Source: Diprion similis (Eukaryota > Arthropoda > Insecta > Hymenoptera > Diprionidae). Taken from it: 64,000 bases of DNA. Of this stretch, positions 50,532 through 61,239 are shown one piece after another. Position numbers and translations under genes: made by a program. The notes below the pieces were generated by a model. The model was not told where the DNA came from. It worked only from the letters and a program-made list of their open reading frames with translations, and searched no databases. Position 1 is the first letter of the stretch; each line of letters begins with the position of its first letter. The stretch covers positions 13,914,031 through 13,978,030 of the forward strand of contig NC_060106.1 in NCBI RefSeq assembly GCF_021155765.1, written 5' to 3'.

Positions 50532-51159
50532 TATGTGATTTAATTACGCGTATTTAAAATGTTTATAATCATTGCATACGCAAAGTAGACGATATTAAAT
50601 GTAAATACATGTGTCTCTGAATATAAAATAGCAGATTTTGAAGAAATTACTCGTGCGTGAAAATAGGTATCATTAATGAAATGAAACTAACCTTGGACTA
50701 ATCAAATGAAACTATATCATCTTAATTACCATGCTTCTGCGTTGAAAAATAGGTTCAGATTTTAATTTGGAATATTTAAGATTAATATTTATTCGTTTTT
50801 CTAACCAAATCACATAATGAGCTTCACTTGTGCCAGAAAGGAAGACATGATTAGAAACGGTCTAATTACGTCTCAAGTCAAGTTAACAGTAATGCAAAAT
50901 TACAAATCTGCGCATCTACAAAGAATTTGCAGCTAAAATGCCTGTGACGAATTTATTCACAAGCTTAAATTTACACTTTAAAATTAAAATTTTATTTTGG
51001 ATCTAAATTAGTTGAAATAAACCAATGAGTCGGAGATTTCTAGTATTTTAGGATGTCTGGATTACAAAAAATTATTATAGCGGCACCAAAAAGATATGTA
51101 TAACATACTTTCTTTGTATTAATTTTAAACTCAAGTCATAGTTAATAATCTGCTCTACG
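50532..51159. other. Convergent 3' spacer
   Basis: AT-rich spacer holding the 3' UTRs of NDUFA5 (+) and the unrecognised gene (-). TTTATT at 50991-50996 reads AATAAA on the minus strand and is a plausible poly(A) signal for the latter, about 165 bases past its stop. NDUFA5 has only variant signals such as AATATA near 50619. Confidence 0.45.
50991..50996 (-). terminator. Possible poly(A) signal of the unrecognised minus-strand gene
   Basis: AATAAA on the minus strand downstream of the stop at 51160. Confidence 0.4.
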
Positions 51160-52506
51160 CTATACAGTATCATCCATTAGTGCAACTAACATTTCTTTCG
51201 AAGTATTAGGTATCCCATCTGGATGTTGTTTATCAAAATTTTCTGGTTGTCCCTCATTTGACATCGTCATTTTCTCTTCGATGATTTTCGAGCTGGAGGG
51301 CTTTGAAGAAGAAGGCTCTGTAGAAGATATTGATAATTAGAAATAACCTGGATATGTTCGTCATGGATTTGTTTACTTGCACAAATCATTATTCGAGCTT
51401 AGTTCTTTATGCAACAAAATGATATAACAATCTGCATTACAGATACTGTGTAAAATCAGACCAAATTTTCCAAGTATTTCTAAAAACGATACCTTCTGGT
51501 GGAAGGAGTAAAGAACAGGAAAACTAGTCCTGACAAATTACAGTACACATATAATTTACCCGAAATGGATTTCTCCTCGATGCTCCCTATAGTGACACAA
51601 AATTCTGCCCGACTTTTGTGTAATGTTGTTGGTGACGCTATATCGTCATCATTGAATTGAATTGTTTGCGGCTTGGGTATAAGTAGATAGTTGTGATTAG
51701 AATTTGCGTGCCGGTCTGAAGTTGCATGAATTACCTATAAATTATTGAAGTTCAGTTTCAAATAATGTTCAACTAAACCATGCATATTCGTATCCCCGCG
51801 TTGGAAAGGCATACTAAAAACTAACGGTTAATTGGTTAAAATCTGCCGGTGGAATATTGGAGTTGAGAAGATCATTACGAACATCTCGATTTTCAGCATG
51901 ATTTTTCAAGTAAGTTTCAATGTTGCGGGGTGTGTGATTCGTGGCCCAACTTAGCTTAGACAATTCTGGACGGTGGACACTCCAGAATGAATTTCTGTGC
52001 CTAATACTGGCTTCTTCTTGTGGATTTTCTGCATTATGTTCCTTTACGGAAATGGCAGCCAGTCCAGCATTCATCAGTTCCAAATCCACATGCAACTCTT
52101 CGCCGTCAAAGCAGGGCGTCACGAAAGGGATTTTGTTGGATTCATTTAGCTAGTAACAGGGGAGTTTAATTTTCTGACTAAGTTGACAAAAACTATATAA
52201 AATTCATTGCAATATTTCAATGCATTCGCACACGAACCGGACATGAGATAAAATGAATTTTGAAATTAGAAAAGAACAGAAAATATACCAATCGTGGTTT
52301 GATAAGCCTTCTTTACGAAAGTGCGAAAACATAAAATAATAAAAATGTTGAAATAATTTCTCGCATTCGAGTAACTGGGAAGAGTCGCAGAAATTTATTT
52401 TAGTCATTATAAACAGGTTTTTTGAGGCTAGCGAGATATTTTGATCTGAGAACATGTAAAATCGTCATCCTTACGAATTTACACTTACCGTCATCGAGAG
52501 TGGCAT
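51160..52506 (-). CDS. Unrecognised protein, four coding exons, 224 residues
   Basis: I do not recognise the product. The model rests on four exons in mutual phase: 52506-52489 (MPLSMT, donor GTAAGT), 52149-51826 (acceptor TACTAG, donor GTTAGT), 51734-51560 (acceptor TATAG, donor GTAAAT) and 51317-51160 (acceptor CTACAG, stop TAG). Two in-frame stops lie just upstream of the first ATG. The protein has no signal peptide or membrane helix. Its N-terminal half is the most structured-looking part (FVTPCFDGEELHVDLEL, then NSFWSVHRPELSKLSWATN). The C-terminal part is polar and Ser/Glu/Lys-rich (EPSSSKPSSSKIIEEK), probably disordered, ending in MLVALMDDTV. Its position beside four housekeeping genes suggests a broadly expressed gene. 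Confidence 0.72.
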
Positions 52507-53470
52507 AACGTGAAAGTACAATTTATAACATTATCATAGATATTTTCTGTTGCACAAAACGCTAGCATGCCTATTTTCTAAAATCGTTTTTTTTTTCGAT
52601 CCGGATTCAAAACCGTGACGAATTTAAATGCATATAATTCACCGCACGCTTGTTAGATTCACTCGATTCTGCAACCCTCGAACCCAATGCTTTTTTTTTT
52701 TTTTGCTAGTCAATAACCAGATCGGCTTGAAGTGTGTTATACGATTTCCTGATCAAATCTGTTCTTTCCAACACGAAATGCTTAGAAAGTTGGACTTGGC
52801 GTAAAATGATCCATTCCTAAACAGTGATGTTGAACAAAGTAGCGCATGTCACACGTGCGGATCGGCGATAATCTGACTCATACGATTCCAGCACTGGTCG
52901 GAAATCGCGGACTTTCCACACGTAACATAATAAACTATTTCATCTTTCTCGCACAGCCGTATTCCAATGAGCTACTTGCCCGAATCCAATATGGCAAAAC
53001 TTGTAATTGTAACGATTATATCTTTTTTCCTTTTCTCAGTTTCGCACGTCTAATTTAATTCGCCTTTCTCATTACTTTTTTCGCCTTACCGTTACAGCAT
53101 ATGTATACGTAGTATGTACATACATACATACAATGTAGATACATACACACTATCCTACACACACGTCACGTTACATTTCGCGTCGTGTAATTATATCAAG
53201 GAACCGAAATCCGCAGCACAAACAGCTGAGGAATCGGCGAAAGCTAGAGCAATTAATCGCGCTAGGTTCTCCGCCTCCGTTCTTCTCATCCTGATTCTTC
53301 CTCTTTCGTTCGTCCGTCAAAGTGCCTCCCAATACAGCTTCCAGAGTGGGATAGAATAGTAAAAAAATCTCTCGGAATTTACCGTAGAAGCCATAAGCCA
53401 TAAGGATCGACGACGGTCGCGCAGACCTTTCCCCGGCATATTTTGATCCTCGTCGAGTGTTGCCGCCTCG

Positions 53471-53490
53471 CTGCTGTTGCTGCTGCTGCT
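53471..53490. repeat. (CTG)n microsatellite
   Basis: Six or seven CTG/TTG triplets in tandem. Confidence 0.8.
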
Positions 53491-55051
53491 TACCGGGGGA
53501 AAAGGAGTTGTTGACTGCCGTCTTACGTCTAGGCGGCCGTCGGCCGCCGCACTTGCCGCTCAGGCTTTGAGCGTCGCACATGTGTCGTCGCGCGTGCTTT
53601 ATTCTCACCCGTCGTCGAATGTAAACACAGAAATTACGCGGCATTACACGCCCCTCGAGATAAACCGACGTACGCTACGTCGCTACGTTACCTCTGCGTA
53701 TTAAATATTACGCGAGGTGGTTGTTGTTATTCTTTTCTCTTCGTTTCTTTTTTTTTATTTATTTTATTTTTGGTTTTCTTTCTTTCTTTTACCAGCCGGT
53801 AATTAGAACGACTGTTAATTGTGACCGGCGGATTCTTGGGTGGAAACGCGCGTAGATCGAGTTTGAGAAAACGCGCTTTTGTCGTTACACAGATAATCGG
53901 CGTTGATACTTCATTTTTAATACGCGGAAAAGTGTCGACTGATTGAGGTGTGCGTCGAGTGGATCCTACAGGTGTGTTAAATCGTAGTGATTTGGATTGG
54001 ATTGACACACACATCGCGTCGTCGCGGGATATATTCTAAGTGTCTGCAATAGCTGGTGAGCATTATTATATGGGGTTACACGATAACTGTTCAATTCCAT
54101 CTTTCTTTTCATTTCGTATACCTGATATTTACCTTTTTTCATAATCATCCTCGTCCTCGTTCTCGTCCTCGTCGTCGTCGACTATATTATTACATGTTTC
54201 ATATCGTAGGTAAACCTCGTAACTCGATGCTGCAATGCCAGTAAATTGTAAAAATTTATAGGCGGTTAAGTTATATGGTACGTTATTACTTTTATTTATT
54301 TCTTTCTTCTCTACTTCTTTTTTTTTTTTTTTTTATGCATTTTATTTCTTATTAATTATCGCCACCTTGAACTCCGGTGCGTTTTGAGGTGAAGTAGCGG
54401 TTAATCAATTTATTGAACGACGAGAAACTACTCACGGCACATCTACACGATACCTAATATATCCGAAATAAGCCAGCACACGCCGGTTTTTCGAGGCGAA
54501 TAATTATTACGAAACCGGCGTCCGCAGGTGTCTCAGCTCAGTATTAATCACTCGTGCATATATCCATCCGTCGGCATTATACCTACCTACCAACCTATAA
54601 TATGCATGTCCTCTGAATAGGCTTTGCGAATACTTACGCGACATCGTTAACAAGGTCTCACTCTTTACTTGTAGTCTTGTCGTTTTCGTTATTTCTTCAG
54701 ATTTGGCATTGATTAGATCGACTCAGTACATAATATAATAGACCAGATCACGTTTCCTCCGATATCATAGCTCTTCCAACAAACCGACCCTGACAATTTT
54801 GCAACTATTCAAAAGTTTCCTTCGCTGGTTAGCATTTTGTTGTAAAAACCTCCGCCTATAAACCGCAGCGTCGATTTGTTACGTTTATAAATTGCACACG
54901 GGTAGACGGAAGCCGGTTCAATCTCGAGGATTTATTCAAACTCTTCGACTTTCCTTGAACAGCTTAACACGATCTCGATACGAATTTAAATCGGCGTACT
55001 TGCGATTAGCCAGATTTGAGATGAATCTTGATTACCTCGGGCCACGTTTCC

Positions 55052-55085
<34 letters not shown>

Positions 55086-55089
55086 TTCT
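55052..55089. repeat. (CT)n microsatellite
   Basis: CT dinucleotide array with two TTT interruptions. Confidence 0.85.
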
Positions 55090-57336
55090 ATTTCCCGTTC
55101 CTTATTGACCGCGCTTCGCGTTATAGCCGTTCGTCTCTGTTATCTTTGATTAATTATAAATATTACAGTTGCTCCTTCTCACCGAACTGCGATTTCTCGA
55201 CCGAAGTCAACTCTTTCGGGAATTTCTCTTTTGAATTTGAAATTGGCGCGCGTAAAGAAGCGTAAGCTGCTCTCGCGTCTTATCCACCTATGGAATCGAC
55301 TCGATTTCTCAACATCTTTTTGCACTTTTTATAGAAACCTCTCCGTTCATTCGTCGTGATCAATTCCGTTTGCTCTCCCGCGATCTCCGAGTATCTCCGA
55401 GCAGCGGCAAAGTCGCTACGCGTACTTGCGTTGTAAGTTTCTTCCCTAGGCTTGGCTACTAGTTTTTACTAGGAAAACGGCGCGATTCGAAAGGCTGATT
55501 CGAAAAGTGCAACTAGTGTCAAGTTGGGTGTAGAATTTCGCTTTTATCCTCAGGACGAGAGTGCCGTGAACAGGTGCGTCTATGGTGCCGCGGCTCACGA
55601 TTCGTTTGTTTTAGAAAAACGAACACCATCTAGAATTATGAACGGTCCTGTACGAACACTTTGTGTACATACATACACAAATCTCGAGAGAGAGAAAAAG
55701 CTTGCACAGATGTATTCAAGTTTTATCTGTACACATGACTGTAGTTTCATTTTTATTTCTATACCCGCAAAACTAAATAACGCTGAGTAAAGTTTGAATA
55801 GTAAATCCATGGGCCAACGTTAATTTCGTCCTTTCCGTCTATGCTGCAGCTTGTCGGCATTGTACGTACCTACGCTTGCTTGTATCTTATATCTAAACGC
55901 ACGCATATCGGCGTGTATAATGCATATAGACGAAAGTCGGAACGTTTTTTTGTACACAAGTTCTCAAACAAGCCAAGAGACTCCGCGAGTTGTGTACACT
56001 CGGTTACGTCATACAATCGCTATAAGAAGAAGGAGTGTTTCGTGTTCCGGAATTTCTATTGTACCGCTTGTGTGTTACGATACATATACGGACTGCGATG
56101 AGAAGAAATTAGAATACAGGCTATTCAATCATCCATCATCGATCGGAATATTAAACGACACGGTAGAAACTTATTATGTGTCGTAATTAAGACGGCTTAT
56201 TAACGAAATAACAACAGCGAGAATTCTTTATTCACCGTTTTCAGGGTTAATTGCCACTCGTATGAACCTGAAAACTTGTAATAGGCAGGTATATCCATAC
56301 TTTACTTGGAAAATTTTTCTGAAAGAAACTGACATTGGTAGTTAAACTTTTTTTATATCGTCCCAATTAATATTACAGATTTAACGAACTAAGATTTTCT
56401 CTAATAAATATAATGTAATTTGTAAGAATCTATTACTAAATATATTTAAAGAAAAGACGAAAAAACAAGTATCTACGGGACAGAGAAATAATGTAACACG
56501 GGTAACCCTGATCAGTTTTAACATTGTCACTTTGGTGTAAATTGCTTCATTCCTCTAACAATAAGCAATACGCGACGGAATGTCGGATATTTTTCGTCTA
56601 TTATATACGCATATTATATTTTACACGACTGTAATAATCAACACCTGTATTCCGGAGCTGTAAATAAAAGATCGAGTCTCTCGGCGTGTAAGAGGTCTTC
56701 TCTTCTTGCTTCTCCTCGCAGCTGGGAGGTATGGTAACGTGCCATGACGCAGCCCCGTTAGGCACTTGTGGCATCTCGAATCGTGGATATAGTTTTGTTT
56801 ACTCGGCGCCTCGTCGTCGAAAGAAGGACAAGGGCCCTGGCCGGATAAAGTAAAACGTTGGTGGGCGAAAATTTCTCACCGTCTCGCCGCTCTTCACGAT
56901 CCTTGTGACTGTAACGGCTTTGTTTCACGGTCCTTCCTTCCTTCCTTCTCCATTCATGGTTAAAAGATCCGTTGTCCGTTGGCTGAGAGAGTGCACGTCC
57001 AGAGAGTTTACAACCGATCTGTATCAGCGCGCGTAGCTATAAACATATGTACATTCAAGTATTAACGCAGCCTTGCCTCCACCGGGTGAAAAATTTTACA
57101 CGCTTTTCACAATTACTGGATTTTCCTTCCTTCTCACGTGGTACTGTTCAATCGTTTATTAATCGAGAATTTGCGTTTTTCTCGGTGAAACGCGTCGGGC
57201 AAAACTGCAGTAGGTATAGAGAAGCTGCAGATCCACTCGTGAAGCAACGCGCAACGTCTGCTTACCTCATTCATAATTTGCAAGATTTCCGGGCATAATA
57301 TTGTTGACGTGTGATGTTTTTTTCTTTTCATTTTTA

Positions 57337-57338
<2 letters not shown>

Positions 57339-57367
<29 letters not shown>
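57339..57367. repeat. Poly-T run of 29 bases
   Basis: Uninterrupted T homopolymer. On the minus strand it is poly-A, but no retroposed sequence was recognised in front of it. Confidence 0.85.
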
Positions 57368-57369
<2 letters not shown>

Positions 57370-57802
57370 CGTTTACGTAAAACCTGTACGCCCAAGTATA
57401 ATAATTGTCAGTCACTTTGGCATTGGAGTAGAATTAACGCGCTTTAAAAGATCCGGCGATAATCTATCGTGATGTGGAATTCCGCAGTAAAGATATTCAA
57501 TATTTATGAGTCCGAGAAGCGTGAGTAGGCGTATTTAAGAGGATCGGCGTCGTTGCGAAGATTAAATAAATCAGCAGATGGCTCTTCGTCGTCTTCAGGA
57601 TCAAGATATTTTCCCCGTTTTTTCACGTGCTCCTTGTTGTTGCTGCAACCTGAACCTTGAAAATTTACCTTGCTACTCAGTAGCTATAGGTATTAATATA
57701 GTCCTCCATCGAAGCCTGACAAATTACTGCAGCAGGAGGGCCCGAGACGATCTTGAATTACATATTATACACAAGGTATCCTGTATGCAATACTCTGCAG
57801 GC

Positions 57803-57852
57803 TTCTTCTTCTTTTTCTTCTTCTTCTTCTTATTTTTATTATTACTATTATT
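57803..57852. repeat. (TTC)n followed by (TTA)n repeats
   Basis: Two adjoining trinucleotide runs with interruptions. Confidence 0.75.
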
Positions 57853-58086
57853 AAAGTCTCAAACGTCTCACGTTCTCTCTAAAAAATATTCAAACTCCCG
57901 TCCATTGTCTTGTCTTATTAATTATACAGAATAAACGATCTTGTATGCTTAATTGCAAATTCATTCTATCTAAATTTTTTCCGCGTGAAATAAAAGTTTT
58001 CGTTGCTAGAAACGAAGGTGTAAGTGAAGTGACAAGTTTTTATTCCGACGTACGATGGCTTTGACTTATGGTCAAAGACATCTCAT

Positions 58087-58290
58087 GAGGATGAAGTTAG
58101 CAACGTTACTGTAATGATGAATCGTGAATTCATACCTTTGTGACGTTACGAAATTTCGAAAATCATTACAAACAAAGTATGTACACTGATTACGAAAATT
58201 TAACTCCTTGAAATTCGCCCTATAATTGCCCAATAATGAGATTTCTTTCTCCTCATGCCTCGTTACGTTAACGTTACTAACTTCAGCCTC
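58087..58290. repeat. Inverted repeat pair (foldback/MITE-like)
   Basis: GAGGATGAAGTTAGCAACGT at 58087-58106 and following bases are matched, inverted, by 58260-58290, whose complement begins GAGGCTGAAGTTAGTAACGT. About 25 of 30 positions agree. The internal segment also contains GTAATGAT and its inverse ATCATTAC. This looks like a small non-autonomous foldback element of about 204 bp. Confidence 0.55.
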
Positions 58291-60030
58291 GTGGAATCTC
58301 TGCTGCTATTATACGAGGCTGTTGACGCGCGTTGCATGCGAGGGAGAGAAAAAATGAGAAATAATAAACGGCATGCAGATAGGTTTGCGTATGTGTAACT
58401 GGTACATACAGGTATGTAATATACATTATACATAGTACATTACATACCTACGCCTGTGAGTACATGATAGATCTATGCATACTGGGAGTATCGGAGGCAG
58501 AACTCGCGGCATGTTAAACCATACCTACGCATAATCCTATAACTATTTAATATACGCGCGCGTTGGCACAAATAGTTTTCCAGCTGCAAATTCCGCATAA
58601 ATTACCCATATACGATTATGTATTATTATACACGTGAGCTGCACGAACACGTTTACACTACCGCGGTGAACTGCAGCGAGACTCTCCTTAGAGTGCAAAT
58701 TGCGGAGAAAATTTACATGCATTGAGGTGCGCCGCGGTATGTGTAACCAATATCGGAAGTGCGATATGCATATGCATACACATATGTATGTACGTACGCA
58801 CACGTTATTCGATATATCGATAATAATGATCGGTAGTTATAATAATATCGATCACGTAATAATAAATTCCACACATTTTACAATCGTCTTTACCTACGCA
58901 GATCGCGCAGCTAATGTACAGTACATTGTACACGACTATGATACGATATTCGTCATGCTTTTGCCCAGACGTAGGTATATGTGTAATTTAATATAAAAAT
59001 CCAGTCGGTATGATAATTTTCAATTTCAATACTTGTACTGGATTCTCTCGTCTCGCGAAATATATTTCCATGTTAATCGTAAGAAAGAGAAGCAAAAAAG
59101 TGTAGAAATAAAAGATAAAGATAAAAATCCTACAGACAGATTGTTCGCCAGGTATTATTGGTATTTATAAATATACACATACATACACGTATCGGCGAAA
59201 CTACATTCCGCAGGTGATGATGATGCGGGATCGAAAGGAAGTCGCGGCACGCGCCTCGGGGGTCGCTCACCAGATATCTTCGACTTTGCATGTTCGTACA
59301 GGGGACGTCAATTCGCCTTTGCCGTTTATGTATTAATACCATCTCATATGCGTGTGTGCCACATACCTAAATATATGTACACACGTATGAATCTTTTCTG
59401 CGGTTTCTCGGCTGTCGTCGGCGGTACAAATACCGATTGCATTATCTCGTTGGTTCGTGTAATATTGAGCTGTTCGCTAACGATCGTCTCTCGATTTCGC
59501 TCCTTGGCTTCACTCAGTATGTATTACGTATATACACATACGTACCTGCGAAAAATGACAGAAATTGTCCGCATATACCTACGTCGAAGGTATGTGTGAT
59601 GTTCGAGCGTGTGTGGAAGCGCGAATATGTGTCAGGGAAAGTATAAACTAACCGCTGGGATTCGTATTAAGTGTGTTATACGTGCCTACATATATTCAAG
59701 TCACATGCGGCGTGCAATATGCGTGGACTTGAAGTTTGTCTCGGCTTTGACGAGTCGGTCGGATATGCGTAAGGCTGGTATAAGTTACTGCCTTTATGTA
59801 TTATACATATAGGCATATAGGCACATGTGTATTCATCGCATGGATGTAGAGAATGGTGTAATATGTCTCCTGGCCTACCGCGCCGCTGTGCCTCTTCAAT
59901 TTTTAACGGAAGTATACAATGCGCCTTTCCCTACGTATTTGAAGCCTATTTTGCTGTTAATTTTCTGTTTTATTCCTTTCTCGTTCAGGGTATGTAAATA
60001 GAAAATTGGCCGGTAAAACGACGAGTCGTA

Positions 60031-60065
60031 CTTCCTTCCTTCCTTCCTTCCTTCCTTCCTTCCTT
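60031..60065. repeat. (CTTC)n microsatellite
   Basis: Nearly nine perfect tetranucleotide units. Confidence 0.92.
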
Positions 60066-61202
60066 ATAACCTACTTTTGCTTTTTTTTAACGTAGGTACT
60101 TGAGTGCATGAATAAATGAATTATCTCAATGACTAGGTATATGCACCTATGCATATGGTATACGACAAATTTATGGTGATACATGATATTTGAAATAAAT
60201 TATTTTACAGGTGTGCATTATACATATACATATGTATATAAACGAAATATGTAGACAGAGAAGTCGGTATATATATATATATATATACATAAATCTCGTA
60301 CGTGATAAAACTGAAATTTCATACCATCTTAACTACAAAAGTAGGAATATCTATATCTGCTTATACATGTATATATATGTAACGTAGTAATTCTATATCC
60401 AGAATGGATGGGCATATAATTACGATGCAGTATATGTCTCTTTTTTGTTTATACACATCTAGATGCGTTGTTCGATTCTGTGGGCCGAGTTATAAGATTC
60501 GTCTTTCTTAGCGCGATTCCAAGTATTAGTAATAGGGATAACATTCGTTCGAGCGTAACCGCCTAGTTCCATTAATTTTCAATTCATTCTACATATAGAC
60601 ACTGCGGATTGCAGTTAGACCTTTTCGAGAATCTAGATTAAGGCTATATTCGATCATGCGTGTTGCCGTCGTCCAGAAGGCGAATTTCCAATTCATACAC
60701 ACGTATGTATAATGTATAAATATAGGTGTATACGTGTCATAGTATATAGCGGTTTATCGATGTAGCCGACCGAGAGAGATCTGTGTGGTCTTTTCGACTG
60801 TTGCAAATCGTTGAAACGTGCCAAGTGGTCGTTTTTTCTACGCGGCGTCGTTGACATCGGAGTTCGGCTTTATAAAGTTAATATCTAGAGAAAAAACCCG
60901 CAGATTCTGATAATTTACAATAATTCGTCTCGACGATCGCCGGCCTCTGCGGCATCCTTTCGTCCATTACCCTCGCACACAAGTGAATACAATATCACGC
61001 ATCTATACACCTAAGTGAAGTGAACTTAGGTATAAGCTCATCTTCCAATGATCATTCGCGATGGGTAATTTGCGCTCTCGGTTCTGTTAACGCAGGATGA
61101 GATATATACTAAGTCGTTCTTTCACACTCCGAGCTTGAATCTGATGGATGATTGCACGCGATTAATGCCAAGATCAGCATCCATCGGCGTATGGGTGTAA
61201 AA

Positions 61203-61208
<6 letters not shown>

Positions 61209-61237
<29 letters not shown>
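61209..61237. repeat. (AC)n microsatellite
   Basis: About 14 uninterrupted AC units. Confidence 0.92.

Positions 61238-61239
<2 letters not shown>

Larger units (their letters stand above)
52507..57000. other. Non-coding region, no gene recognised
   Basis: Contains CTG/GTC simple repeats (53471-53490, 54135-54182), T-rich tracts (53745-53790, 54318-54335) and a CT array at 55052-55089. The minus-strand frame at 53171-53644 includes a short poly-Gln coded by the CTG repeat but resembles no known protein. GC-rich sequence at 53.2-53.7 kb may be a promoter or first exon of a gene outside the window; this is not demonstrable here. Confidence 0.4.

Noticed and set aside
53171-53644. 157-codon minus-strand frame with poly-Gln
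   Set aside because: The Gln run comes from a CTG microsatellite and the remainder resembles no protein; a plus-strand frame overlaps it.
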